From the NCBI RefSeq assembly GCF_900637955.1, contig NZ_LR134476.1, positions 868,001-932,000 on the forward strand: 64,000 nt of DNA, given 5' to 3'. The notes under the pieces were generated by a model that was given only the letters and a program-made list of their open reading frames with translations, was not told where the DNA came from and did not search any database. Positions 10,936 through 19,706 of the stretch are shown in pieces. Every line of letters begins with the position of its first letter. Positions within the stretch are counted from its first letter, which is position 1. The stretch comes from Trueperella bialowiezensis (GTDB taxonomy: Bacteria > Actinomycetota > Actinomycetes > Actinomycetales > Actinomycetaceae). The position numbers and the translations under genes were made by a program.

Positions 10936-12765
10936 ATGTCTCAACTCGATTTCAGGAAGCACTTCCGCGCGGCGACGGCGTTTAACCCGCACAAGCGCCG
11001 CTGGCCACTCGCGCTCAAAGCAGGGCTCGCCATGTCCACGCTACTGGCGGGCTCGTACGTGTTGGGATATAAGGACGTCGGCTCGCTCGTCAGCTTCGGA
11101 ACGTTCGTGGTTCTCTACGGGCATGACACGGCGGCGGGCCGCCGCTTCCGCACCGTGACCGGCGTGGCTGCGGCGATGACGATCTCGGCCACCGTGGGCG
11201 CCGTGGTGGCGCCGATCCCGTGGCTATGGGTGATGTCGCTAGCCGTAACCGCAGCCCTGCTCACCTTCCTGTTAAAAACCTTGCAGGTCGGCCCGCCCGG
11301 GGCGTTCTATATTGTGCTCGTCCAAGGCGCGGCTGGCAGTGCCGCGCTGTCTGGCAAAACACCGACCACGGTTTTTATCACCGTCGGCATCGGCGCGTTC
11401 GTGGCCGCCGCGATCGGAATGCTCGACCTGCTCTGGGATCCGCACGGGCCCCAACGCCGGGCCGTCAAAGCCGCGGTCAAAGCTACGGATGAGTTCGTCA
11501 AGGCGCTCGACGTCGTCGTCATCGGCCACCTGTCCGAAGAGTCCCCCGAATGGGAAACGCTCGCCGCTAAACGCCACGACGCCTCCATGTCCATCCACCA
11601 CGCGTGGACCACCGTCACCGACGGCACCGACGTGCTCCAGTTCGCCGACGAGCTCAGCGCCATCGAACGCCGCTACATGCGCTACAACACGCGCGCCCTC
11701 GACTACGTGACCGGCCTGCGGGTAGCCAGTTTTAAGAATATTTCCGCCGAAACGGAGATCGGCGTGGACGAGGCCACCTTGCATTCGGCCGATCCGGAAC
11801 GACGCCGGCAAGCCCGCCGCATCGCCACCGAACAGATCCGAGAAACCGCGCTGGGCCGCCCACAAGCCGTGCGGCTGCTCATGCGTGCGCTGCGCCCATA
11901 TTCTGAGGAGCGGCTCGTAGCTTTGCGCGCCTTTATCGGCACGCTGCTCGCCGGATCGGTTGCACTCATTCTCGGCTCCAGCCACGTGTATTGGGCGGCC
12001 GCCTTCGCCACCCTGCTGCTCAACCGCGGCGGCACGCGTGATTCGCAGATCGTGCGCACGTTCCAACGCGTACTTGGCACGATTGGCGGCCTCGGTGTGT
12101 TCGCTATCTTGCAATATTTGGATTTGCGCGGGTGGGCACTGATTATTGTGGCCGGGCTGATGCAGGCCACTGTGGAAATGTTTATGGAGCGTAACTATGG
12201 CGTGGCCACCATGTTTATCACGCCGCTGGCGTTGACGCTAGCGGAGAAGGCTGCGTCTGGGGGCGTGACCGAAGTGCTAGTGCTGGATCGCCTGCTGGAC
12301 ACGTTTATTGCCGCTGCGTTTGTTATTGTGACGCTGTTTTTTGTGGGGCGCTCGCGGCGCGTGCCGATGATGCGCGCCTATGCCCGTAACGTGGTTGAGG
12401 GCATCGAAGAGGTGCTGGTGGATATTGCTGGGCATCGGCAGACGACGCCGAAGGGCCAAGAGCACCGGAGGATGTTGTATTACGCGCTGTTGCAGTCGCA
12501 CGAGGTGTCGTCGTATGCGGAGGCCGACGAGCCGGACGCCTCTGAGGGGTATGTGGAGATGGAAGAGAGTCTGTCCAACCTCGGCTATCTCGTGTTGGCG
12601 ATGGCTTGGCATCCGGATTTGCGTAACGCGCGCGATCTTGCCGCGCAGTGCCGCGAGCCTCTCGACCGTATTCTTGCTCATCCCGTTGACGGCTTGCGGC
12701 CGGCGAAGGCGATTCACGACGACGTCCGCGAACTCACCGATATTGTGCAGGCTTGGCGGCCTTAA
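10936..12765 (+). CDS. FUSC-family membrane protein (YccS / aromatic-acid-exporter-like)
   Basis: A 609-residue inner-membrane protein with two sets of hydrophobic helices (about residues 25-145 and 330-450), each followed by a cytosolic domain, as in FUSC/YccS/ALMT proteins. The second set contains GSSHVYWAAAFATLLLNRGG. ATG 10936 is chosen since the protein then starts with a normal cytosolic N-terminus; GGGAG lies 6 bases before. Upstream in-frame codons overlap dnaX on the other strand and look non-coding. The family exports aromatic acids or similar compounds; the substrate here is unknown. It ends before a bidirectional terminator. Confidence 0.8.
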   Translation: MSQLDFRKHFRAATAFNPHKRRWPLALKAGLAMSTLLAGSYVLGYKDVGSLVSFGTFVVLYGHDTAAGRRFRTVTGVAAAMTISATVGAVVAPIPWLWVMSLAVTAALLTFLLKTLQVGPPGAFYIVLVQGAAGSAALSGKTPTTVFITVGIGAFVAAAIGMLDLLWDPHGPQRRAVKAAVKATDEFVKALDVVVIGHLSEESPEWETLAAKRHDASMSIHHAWTTVTDGTDVLQFADELSAIERRYMRYNTRALDYVTGLRVASFKNISAETEIGVDEATLHSADPERRRQARRIATEQIRETALGRPQAVRLLMRALRPYSEERLVALRAFIGTLLAGSVALILGSSHVYWAAAFATLLLNRGGTRDSQIVRTFQRVLGTIGGLGVFAILQYLDLRGWALIIVAGLMQATVEMFMERNYGVATMFITPLALTLAEKAASGGVTEVLVLDRLLDTFIAAAFVIVTLFFVGRSRRVPMMRAYARNVVEGIEEVLVDIAGHRQTTPKGQEHRRMLYYALLQSHEVSSYAEADEPDASEGYVEMEESLSNLGYLVLAMAWHPDLRNARDLAAQCREPLDRILAHPVDGLRPAKAIHDDVRELTDIVQAWRP

Positions 12766-12790
12766 CGCTTGCGTTTCTGACTTGCATTCG

Positions 12791-12869
12791 TTCCGGGGGT
12801 ACCTGTTGCGTTCTCGGGGTACCGAATCCGGCGTTTTGTCTACCCCGCGAAGTGAACGTGTACCCCGGG
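12791..12869. repeat. MITE-like intergenic element with 12-bp inverted ends
   Basis: A 79-base element whose ends are near-perfect inverted copies (TTCCGGGGGTAC left, GTACCCCGGGAA right). It contains GGGGTACCGAATCCGGCG and GAAGTGAACGTGTACCCC. A related sequence occurs at 20370-20411, so this is probably a dispersed remnant of an insertion element or a MITE. No coding capacity. Confidence 0.5.
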
Positions 12870-12890
12870 AAGTTCGAGGGGCATAGCGAA

Positions 12891-12930
12891 GGGCGGCTGG
12901 TGCGGGTTGTTTCCCGTACCAGCCGCCCTT
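12891..12930. terminator. Bidirectional terminator between FUSC gene and surface-protein gene
   Basis: An 11-bp stem (GGGCGGCTGGT / ACCAGCCGCCC) with inner GGG/CCC pairing lies between the convergent FUSC gene and the large surface-protein gene, 33 bases after the latter's stop. Confidence 0.75.
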
Positions 12931-12961
12931 GCGCGCTAGTTAGCGCTTAGCAGCTTTCAGC

Positions 12962-15900
12962 TTACTGGTTGCGACGACGCACGAGGAGCGCGCCAACGCC
13001 AGTGAGCAGACCTGCGATACCCAGCGTGCCGAGCACCGAAGCACCGGTGAACGACAGCTCCTTCTTGGCCGGCGGGTCAGCCTTGGCGACCACAGGGGCG
13101 TCCGGTTCAACGATCTTGACGGTGAATTCGTCAATCACGTTACCGTCCTTGTCCTTGACGGTCACCTTGATGACATCGCCTGGCTTCGCATCCGGGTTCG
13201 GGGTCACCGTGATGGTGCCGTCATCCTTCAGCGTTGCATCGCCTGGGCCAGTCACTTCGACAGTGGAGCCTTCCGGAACGTCGCCACCCGTGTTCGGGAT
13301 GTCGATCGGCTTGCCAGGAGTGGTCTCCTTGTCCTCCCAGTTCGGGTTCGGAACGATGGTCACCGTGATCTCGTCGATCGGGTCGCCATCCTTATCCGTG
13401 ATGGTCACCTTGATGACATCACCAGGCTTCGCATCCGGACCAGGGGTTACCGTGATCGAGCCATCCGGGTTGAGCGTACCTTCACCCGGGCCCTCGGTCG
13501 TAACCTCGGTGCCCTCCGGAACGTCGCCACCCGTGTTCGGAATGACGATCGGCTTGTTCGGAGTGGTCTCCTTGTCCTCCCAGTTCGGGTTCGGAACAAT
13601 CTCCACCGTGAACTCGTCGATCGGGTCGCCATCCTTATCCGTGATGGTCACCTTGATGACATCACCAGGCTTCGCCTCCGGCTTCGGGGTCACCGTGATC
13701 GAACCATCCGGGTTGAGCGTAGCTTCGCCCGGACCCTCGGTCGTAACCTCGGTGCCCTCAGGCACGTCGCCACCCGTGTTCGGGATCGTGACGTCCTTAC
13801 CGGGGCGAGTATTCTGATCGTCCCAGTTCGGGTTCTCCACGATGGTTACCGTGACTTCGTCGATCGGACGTCCGTCCTTATCCTTGATAGTCACCGTGAT
13901 CTGCTGACCCGGCTCCGCATCAGGGTTCGGCGTCACCGTGATCGAACCATCCGGGTTCAGCGTTGCCGTACCCGGGCCGTCGGTCGTAACCTCGGTGTCC
14001 GCCGGAACGTCGCCACCCGTGTTCGGGATCGTGACGTCCTTGCCCGGACGCGTGGTCGTGTCGTCCCAGTTCGGGTTCGCAACGACTGTCACCTTCACGT
14101 CTTCGGGGTCTTCGGAACCATCCGGGTAGGTCACCTTCACCTTGACCGTAACGGTTGCACCGGCAGGGGCGTCCGCAGGAGGCGTCACGACGAGCTCGTC
14201 GCCGTTCTGCACCGTGCACGTCCATCCGGCCGGGCACTCTTCAACGGTTACTACCGAGCCGTTCGGCAGGTCGTCACCCGTGTTCGGGATAACAACCGGC
14301 ACGCCCGGGCGGGTCTTGGAATCGTCCCACTTCGGAGTGGTGGTAGCAGCCTGCGTATCACCCACGTTGAACTGAGCGGTCGTCTCATCGACGCCACCGT
14401 TGTTCGGGTAGGTCACCACAACCGGGATGTTGAACGTCTGGTCGGCCTGATCGATCGTCGGCGTCATCGTAATGATACCGGTAGCCGAATCGATCGTTGC
14501 GTTTGCCGGAGCGCCAGCGCCGAGTGCGAACGTGGTGCCTGCGGGCGCAGGGTTCGTCTCGACTGCGTCGGTCTTCGGGTTGTCGAAGGTCGGAGCCTCA
14601 GAGGAGGTCGCCTGGCCAACCACAGCGTTCGTCGGCTTGTACTTCGGATCGTTCAGATCGTTGAGGGAGCAGCCCTCTTCGTTCACCGTTTCACCCGGCT
14701 TGGTGTCCGGGCACAGATCCTTATCGTTCGGGACGCCGTCGTTATCGTCGTCACCAACCGGGTTGATCGTGGCCGTCGTGTTCGTCACAACCGGATCGGT
14801 GTTCGGGTTATCCGTCTCCGGAGCCTTGTGCTCAACCGTGATCTTCACAGGCTGATCAGTAACCTCCGCAGTCGGAGTACCGGTGATAACACAGCCACCC
14901 TTAGCCTCGTCGTAAACGATATCAAGACCAGCAGGCAGACCCTCAGCCTTACACACCAGATCAGTATGCAGACCAGGATTATCAACCTTCACCACGATCT
15001 CAGTGATCGGCTCACCAACCGTACCCGTAATCGGACCAGGCTGCTCAACCGTCGGAGCAACAGAACAACCATTGCTATCGACCGTCGCACCAGAAGGAGT
15101 ATCCGGGCACTTATCAAGATGGTTCGGAACACCATCGCCATCGTCATCCTTAGCCGGGTTGATCGTGGCCGTCGTGTTCGTCACAACCGGATCGGTGTTC
15201 GGGTTATCCGTCTCCGGAGCCTTGTGCTCAACCGTGATCTTCACAGGCTGATCAGTAACCTCCGCAGTCGGAGTACCGGTGATAACACAGCCACCCTTAG
15301 CCTCGTCGTAAACGATATCAAGACCAGCAGGCAGACCCTCAGCCTTACACACCAGATCAGTATGCAGACCAGGATTATCAACCTTCACCACGATCTCAGT
15401 GATCGGCTCACCAACCGTACCCGTAATCGGACCAGGCTGCTCAACCATCGGAGCAACAGAACAACCATTGCTATCGACCGTCGCACCAGAAGGAGTGTCG
15501 GGGCAGAGATCATCGCCAGGCTGCGGGTTGGCAGGATCGAGCGGATCGAGGTAGCCGTCGCCGTCGTCGTCCGTACGAACGGTAACGGTAGCGGTCACAT
15601 CGTCGGGGGTTCCATCCTCGTAGGTCACGCGGACGGGAACGTCGATCTTCTGGCCGTTGGTGGCACCATTCGGAATCTCCACGGTGATGGAACCATCGGG
15701 GTTGATCGTCACGCCGGAGGGAACCGGATTGCCAGGCTGCTCGCCGTAGGTCACGTTGGCCGGGGTGGCAGTGTTGCCTTCGTTGTCGGTGAAGGTCGGC
15801 GAGTCGATGGTGACGGTCTCACCCGGCTTGCCTTCCTTACCTTCGTAGGACGGCTCGTACTTATCCCTATCTGCCTGAACCGTGATGAACTTTGCAGTTC

Positions 15901-18010
15901 CGCGAGAGCTAGAACCGTCCTCAAATTCAACACTGACCGGAACATCAAGTTCCGCACCAGGAGGAGTTCCCTCAGGGAAGGTAACGGTCACAACACCCGT
16001 ATCAGGGTCAACATTCACGACATGATCCGCAGGAGTTGTGAACGAGGAGGCAAGTACGTAGGAGCCCGGCTTAACCTTCTTGCCGACCGGGAGGTCCGCA
16101 GCAGCAACCTTCTCTACGATGTCCACCGTAGAGTTGTCATCAAACAGCGGAGCAGCCGAAGAAGTTGCGACGCCGGCAATCGCCTGCGTGTCGTCGTACT
16201 TCGGATCCCATCCAAACTTCACAATGAAGCTATCGGCAGCGAGCGGCTGCGCAGAGCGCTTGCCGTCCGGATCCACCGAGTAGAGCTTCGCAGTGAAGAT
16301 TGTATCTTCAGCGACGTCGTCACCAACCGTGTAATCACAGCTAGGGAGCTCACCTGTAGCAGTAGGCTCAATATTCGAGCACTTGTGAACAGACTTGAAA
16401 GTCTCGGTGTCAACTCCGAAAGACTCCCATTCGATTTCGTAACGCACGTTCTCCACGAACTTCGTGGGAACGTTGTACGCCGTTGTCTTGGCAGTATCGC
16501 CACGATGCGCCGGATTATCCGTCACATTGTAGGGGAAGACATCGAAGACAAGCTCACCGGGGTAAAGGCCCCAGAGGTAGCCATCTGCGGAGCTGTTCGT
16601 GACATTGAAACCAGTTGCCCAGCCAGCGTAAGACGAGACCTGGCTTCCTGCGTAAATCTTGGTGTTTGCCCACACATTCAGGTGATGCTGGGTGGTGTCT
16701 GCAGCACCCGGAACAGGCTCGTGGGAGACGAACATCCAGTCAAGATTGACGTGCTTGACAGGCCTCAGCAAGTCTCCTTTTTGCCACCAACCGTCCTGCG
16801 GATCGTCAGCGACCTTCCCAAACAGGTCTAGGTTTCTACAGACTTGAGATGCGATGGTACCACAGCTATCCCAATTTTCACCGTACGTTCCACGGAACTG
16901 AATCTCGAAATGTCCGTCCGCTCCGGTCTTCGCCGTAGCAGTTTCGGCAATCCACTTGTCTTTGCCTTCCTTGGCGATCTGTTGCTTGATCCAGTTCTGC
17001 ATTTTCATTTCATCTTCTGCAGACCAGGTCGTTGGAGCACCTCCACCGCGGATTTCTTTCCCAATGAGACTCTTGTACTCATTGTGAATCTTGCCAACTG
17101 CATAATCGGAAAGGTAAGAAGCGTAGACATTGATATTCGGCACCGGGATGTCGCCGCTGTTACTCAAATCCGCAAAGGTCTGCCAGAGAGCAGCAGACGC
17201 ACTACCCGTGAAGTTCCATGCAACTCGGCCCTTCACGTAGCCACCGCCCCCGAGACCGTCAAGTCTTGGATCACGAGCGTTAGCATCAGCAAGAATGTTT
17301 CCGGCGTCGTCCGTCTTGTGTAGGACAGTGTTGTCAATCTTTTCGCCGTACTTAATTCGGAACTTGGCAATCGAGTCATTGGCCACTGACCACTCTGCGC
17401 CAGCGGTCAAATCAGCGACAACCGCATTCGGATAGAAAGCGCCGTTGCCTGCAGAAAAGAGCAGGGTGTACTTGTCATCATTCGGGTTGACCGCCCAAAC
17501 TTTGACTTTTTCGCCTTCTGGCAAAGCCGGATCAGCATCGAACTTCACCACTTTACCTGTCGGAAGGGTGAAATCCTTCATCTCGATAGCAAACGTGCCG
17601 TCAGAGTTCGTCACGGTCGTGTAAACCGGAGAGACCGCACCCTTATCCTTGGTATCGCCAGCTTGCATCCACTGGGCGTAGACACGCACTCCCTCCATCG
17701 GGATCGCACGAGGGTTGCTCGTATTGTGATCCACCATGATGTTTCCACCGCGCTGGAACACTACCGATCCGCTAATAGACCCCTTATGCGCCACCGTGGT
17801 GGTCGCTTCGATCGCGCCATCAATTGGATCTGGAGGCGTAAAAGTGAATCTTTGGTCGTCAACAGGGTGCTGATACACCTGCTGACCATCAATCGTTTGG
17901 AATCCCGGTTCCGCTGCCTGCGCCGTATTTGTGCGGAACAGACCTGACAGCACGCCGCCGAACAACAACGCCAGCGCGGCAATCATAGCCAGAACTTTAC
18001 GGGATCCCAC
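12962..18010 (-). CDS. Giant repetitive cell-wall-anchored surface protein (LSFTG sorting signal)
   Basis: A 1682-residue exported wall protein. The N-terminus has a signal peptide (hydrophobic core LAMIAALALLFGG, predicted cut after NTAQA). A roughly 600-residue non-repetitive region is the likely adhesive part. It is followed by Rib/YPDG-like beta domains, calcium-type thrombospondin-3 motifs (DDDGDGVPNHLDKCPDTPSG and similar) in a duplicated 132-residue block, and about five 81-residue repeats. The C-terminus is a sortase signal, LSFTG at residues 1652-1656 rather than LPxTG, then a hydrophobic helix and RRRNQ. GTG 18010 opens the frame, but the better start (ATG 18048, with AAGGGGA before it) is out of frame because of a G7 run. 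Confidence 0.88.
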   Translation of the reverse strand: MGSRKVLAMIAALALLFGGVLSGLFRTNTAQAAEPGFQTIDGQQVYQHPVDDQRFTFTPPDPIDGAIEATTTVAHKGSISGSVVFQRGGNIMVDHNTSNPRAIPMEGVRVYAQWMQAGDTKDKGAVSPVYTTVTNSDGTFAIEMKDFTLPTGKVVKFDADPALPEGEKVKVWAVNPNDDKYTLLFSAGNGAFYPNAVVADLTAGAEWSVANDSIAKFRIKYGEKIDNTVLHKTDDAGNILADANARDPRLDGLGGGGYVKGRVAWNFTGSASAALWQTFADLSNSGDIPVPNINVYASYLSDYAVGKIHNEYKSLIGKEIRGGGAPTTWSAEDEMKMQNWIKQQIAKEGKDKWIAETATAKTGADGHFEIQFRGTYGENWDSCGTIASQVCRNLDLFGKVADDPQDGWWQKGDLLRPVKHVNLDWMFVSHEPVPGAADTTQHHLNVWANTKIYAGSQVSSYAGWATGFNVTNSSADGYLWGLYPGELVFDVFPYNVTDNPAHRGDTAKTTAYNVPTKFVENVRYEIEWESFGVDTETFKSVHKCSNIEPTATGELPSCDYTVGDDVAEDTIFTAKLYSVDPDGKRSAQPLAADSFIVKFGWDPKYDDTQAIAGVATSSAAPLFDDNSTVDIVEKVAAADLPVGKKVKPGSYVLASSFTTPADHVVNVDPDTGVVTVTFPEGTPPGAELDVPVSVEFEDGSSSRGTAKFITVQADRDKYEPSYEGKEGKPGETVTIDSPTFTDNEGNTATPANVTYGEQPGNPVPSGVTINPDGSITVEIPNGATNGQKIDVPVRVTYEDGTPDDVTATVTVRTDDDGDGYLDPLDPANPQPGDDLCPDTPSGATVDSNGCSVAPMVEQPGPITGTVGEPITEIVVKVDNPGLHTDLVCKAEGLPAGLDIVYDEAKGGCVITGTPTAEVTDQPVKITVEHKAPETDNPNTDPVVTNTTATINPAKDDDGDGVPNHLDKCPDTPSGATVDSNGCSVAPTVEQPGPITGTVGEPITEIVVKVDNPGLHTDLVCKAEGLPAGLDIVYDEAKGGCVITGTPTAEVTDQPVKITVEHKAPETDNPNTDPVVTNTTATINPVGDDDNDGVPNDKDLCPDTKPGETVNEEGCSLNDLNDPKYKPTNAVVGQATSSEAPTFDNPKTDAVETNPAPAGTTFALGAGAPANATIDSATGIITMTPTIDQADQTFNIPVVVTYPNNGGVDETTAQFNVGDTQAATTTPKWDDSKTRPGVPVVIPNTGDDLPNGSVVTVEECPAGWTCTVQNGDELVVTPPADAPAGATVTVKVKVTYPDGSEDPEDVKVTVVANPNWDDTTTRPGKDVTIPNTGGDVPADTEVTTDGPGTATLNPDGSITVTPNPDAEPGQQITVTIKDKDGRPIDEVTVTIVENPNWDDQNTRPGKDVTIPNTGGDVPEGTEVTTEGPGEATLNPDGSITVTPKPEAKPGDVIKVTITDKDGDPIDEFTVEIVPNPNWEDKETTPNKPIVIPNTGGDVPEGTEVTTEGPGEGTLNPDGSITVTPGPDAKPGDVIKVTITDKDGDPIDEITVTIVPNPNWEDKETTPGKPIDIPNTGGDVPEGSTVEVTGPGDATLKDDGTITVTPNPDAKPGDVIKVTVKDKDGNVIDEFTVKIVEPDAPVVAKADPPAKKELSFTGASVLGTLGIAGLLTGVGALLVRRRNQ
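13110..14300 (-). repeat. Array of 243-bp coding repeats in surface-protein gene
   Basis: Conserved CGTCGCC positions at 13279, 13522, 13765 and 14008 show exact 243-bp (81-residue) periodicity. A more diverged unit lies 264 bp further on. Each unit encodes PNW-(D/E)D, RPG or TPxKP, IPNTGGDVP, LNPDGSITVTP and KDxDG segments, a Rib-like beta domain. The three inner units are nearly identical, so recombination could change copy number. Confidence 0.85.
14744..15500 (-). repeat. 396-bp tandem duplication in surface-protein gene
   Basis: Two almost identical copies are offset by exactly 396 bp (for example GGTTGATCGT at 14761 and 15157). They encode a 132-residue thrombospondin-3 plus putative-Ig-like module. 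Differences are confined to a few bases near the ends, so the duplication looks recent or is kept homogeneous by gene conversion. Confidence 0.88.
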
Positions 18011-18016
18011 CCCCCC
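18010..18016. other. G7 homopolymer, possible phase-variation switch
   Basis: On the minus strand seven G follow an ATG (ATGGGGGGGTGGG). Reading from ATG 18048 (AAGGGGA is 4 bases upstream) gives a 20-residue peptide ending in a stop. With eight or five G the same start would run in frame into the surface-protein signal peptide. See findings. Confidence 0.55.
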
Positions 18017-18090
18017 ATACGATTACGGAGGGCCTGACTGTTAGTCATACTTTCCCCTTAACGATTTCACGCGTGTCTGAACTCCACGCG

Positions 18091-18123
18091 ATGTCTATGG
18101 ACATGAGTGCACAAAGAGTGCAC
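18091..18123. promoter_or_regulatory. Leader hairpin and GAGTGCAC direct repeats upstream of surface-protein gene
   Basis: An inverted repeat ATGTC-TATG-GACAT (18091-18104) is followed by two GAGTGCAC copies (18105-18112, 18116-18123) spaced 11 bases apart, one helical turn. On the coding (minus) strand a TATACT hexamer near 18135 could be a -10 box. The rest of 18124-18463 is AT-rich and shows no gene apart from the upstream end of the HTH gene. Function is inferred from position only. Confidence 0.3.
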
Positions 18124-18463
18124 CTTTCGTCAGTATACAAACAATGAGTACTAGAAACTATCGTTGCCAGATTTTGCAAAAACGTTGCTACGTCGCGGAA
18201 GACAGGCTACCGTTCCGTAGGTAAAAGATTGCGTTTCCGCGTCCTATCAGGGATAACTCTCGCGACAGACACCCAGAAAACGCGCGCGATCGACGTCGTC
18301 GGAACCTTGATCCAGTCAACTAAGCCGAGAGACATAAATCACTCTCTGTGCGAATGATAGCTTCTCGGCGTCGCTAGTAGGGCCACAACACGCCGCTCAC
18401 AACCTAGCTCGCGACTCACACCAAGCCATAAACAAGCTCGTAGCAATCCGCAGAGAACGCAAC

Positions 18464-18985
18464 ATGACCCTGCGGGAAGTCCCAGAAAAGATGGGAACTG
18501 ACGCCTCCGCCGTCTACCGCTTTGAAACAGGACAACACGATCCACACCTCTCTACAGTTCGCAGGTATGCAATCGCCGTTGGAGCTGAAATCGACACACC
18601 AACAGGAGAGAACCCCGAAAACAGAGCCAATCTCACTTTTTTCCCGATGACGAAAGACCGCGATGATAACGGGCAGCTTCCCGGTGTCGCCGCCAGTTTG
18701 TCCGTCACACTTTACGCCGATGACTGGCTCCTGGGAGCTGTATCGCAAGTCTTTCTTATCAGCGATGAAGCCCGTCCAATGTCGCGCAAAGATGAGGACA
18801 CATGGGTACAAACCATCGTCGACCTCTACCAAGAACGCACCTGCGCACTACTCTGGGACATCGCCTCAAGCGCGCTCAAATCTACTGCAGGAATGATGAA
18901 ACTACTTCCCGTTGAAGTTCCCGACTTAACCTCAACAGAAATTAACGTGGGGACTGTCCCGGCGGCAGAAAGAAATGGACGATGA
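18464..18985 (+). CDS. XRE-type helix-turn-helix regulator
   Basis: 173 residues starting with most of an XRE/Cro-CI helix-turn-helix (TLREVPEKMGTDASAVYRFE, then PHLSTVRRYAIAVGAEI). A C-terminal domain of unknown type follows (about residues 50-165). The first helix seems to extend upstream (in-frame AINKLVAIRRERN from 18428), but no ATG, GTG or TTG precedes it in that frame. So either ATG 18464 is the true start with a shortened first helix, or the 5' end has been lost. The ribosome site is weak. It is divergent from the giant surface-protein gene and could regulate it; that is inference. Confidence 0.6.
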   Translation: MTLREVPEKMGTDASAVYRFETGQHDPHLSTVRRYAIAVGAEIDTPTGENPENRANLTFFPMTKDRDDNGQLPGVAASLSVTLYADDWLLGAVSQVFLISDEARPMSRKDEDTWVQTIVDLYQERTCALLWDIASSALKSTAGMMKLLPVEVPDLTSTEINVGTVPAAERNGR

Positions 18986-19151
18986 CCTCTAACGTCGTCG
19001 TTGGCGGGTTACAGCGCTCATCTCCCGATGCTTCGCTACTCCATTAGCTGTCTCGTTCGCAGAGCGCCAACACGAGCCCAACGGATAGGGACAAGCAAAC
19101 TTTCACAAAAACCCGCCAGAAGCTCCTTGGACGACACAACCAGCGACATGT

Positions 19152-19210
19152 GGTTGCGCCATAGCGCACGAACTTCGAATGGTGCGAAGATAACGCGCCA
19201 GGGCGCAACT
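19152..19210. repeat. Palindromic element related to the 52-kb repeats
   Basis: Outer arms GTTGCGCC / GGGCGCAAC enclose an inner stem CTTCG / CGAAG followed by ATAACGCGCCAGGGCGC. The last 21 bases are almost identical to AAGATAACCCGCCAGGGCGC in the repeats at 52011 and 52649. The surrounding stretch 18986-19268 shows no convincing gene. Confidence 0.4.
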
Positions 19211-19268
19211 GCGATCAGCTGTCGTGAGGTGAGATTAACGGCTTCCCCTCAATAGCTACCCGGGCCAC

Positions 19269-19706
19269 TCATCGCCAATACAGTCCGTAGCAGAGCTGGA
19301 AACCTAAAGCTGCAAAAACGAGAAATCTCGACAACGCCCTAGCTATTCGCTTGCCCAGGATCAAAATTCTCACGCAAAAACTAAGTTCTGGAAGGAGACG
19401 AAATCTCACACCGAAGAGCCCCCATAGGGAACCGTGAACTCGTTCCACTGCTTGATGCAGGACAGGCAACACGACTTCGACATAAAACACTGAGGCATCG
19501 TCTTCCGATGGAAAATCCCAACCGTTCTTACTTTGGTAAAAAGCGGCAAGTTCGATTTGAACAGCAAACGGGCCATCTTCCTGAGACTGAATAACCCAGT
19601 TAAAAATGTGCCCCTCATCTACAACACTGCGCACATAACTAAGCTGTAAGCTCACTATAAGATTTTCGGAATCTCCTGGATGCGCACTCGTGCGTTTCTT
19701 GGACAC
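19269..19706 (-). CDS. Hypothetical protein, possibly SecB-like fold
   Basis: 145 residues from GTG 19706, overlapping the end of the upstream HTH gene by 68 bases in another frame. The N-terminal two thirds has alternating beta segments (NLIVSLQLSYVRSVV, GPFAVQIELAAFY) and then a helix VEVVLPVLHQAVERVHGSLWG. This order resembles SecB-like chaperone-fold proteins found beside HTH antitoxin-type genes. The last 40 residues are hydrophobic and basic. No family is recognised with confidence; the pairing with the HTH gene suggests joint function. Confidence 0.45.
   Translation of the reverse strand: MSKKRTSAHPGDSENLIVSLQLSYVRSVVDEGHIFNWVIQSQEDGPFAVQIELAAFYQSKNGWDFPSEDDASVFYVEVVLPVLHQAVERVHGSLWGLFGVRFRLLPELSFCVRILILGKRIARALSRFLVFAALGFQLCYGLYWR

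Noticed and set aside
14828-16831. 667-codon open frame on the plus strand inside the surface-protein gene
   Set aside because: It is antisense to an obvious repetitive, signal-peptide-bearing gene; Arg/His/Asn-rich translation and no ribosome site mark it as a shadow of repeat codon bias.
19001-19255. 84-codon frame after the XRE gene at 18464
   Set aside because: No ribosome site, no recognisable pattern, and it runs through the palindromic element at 19152.
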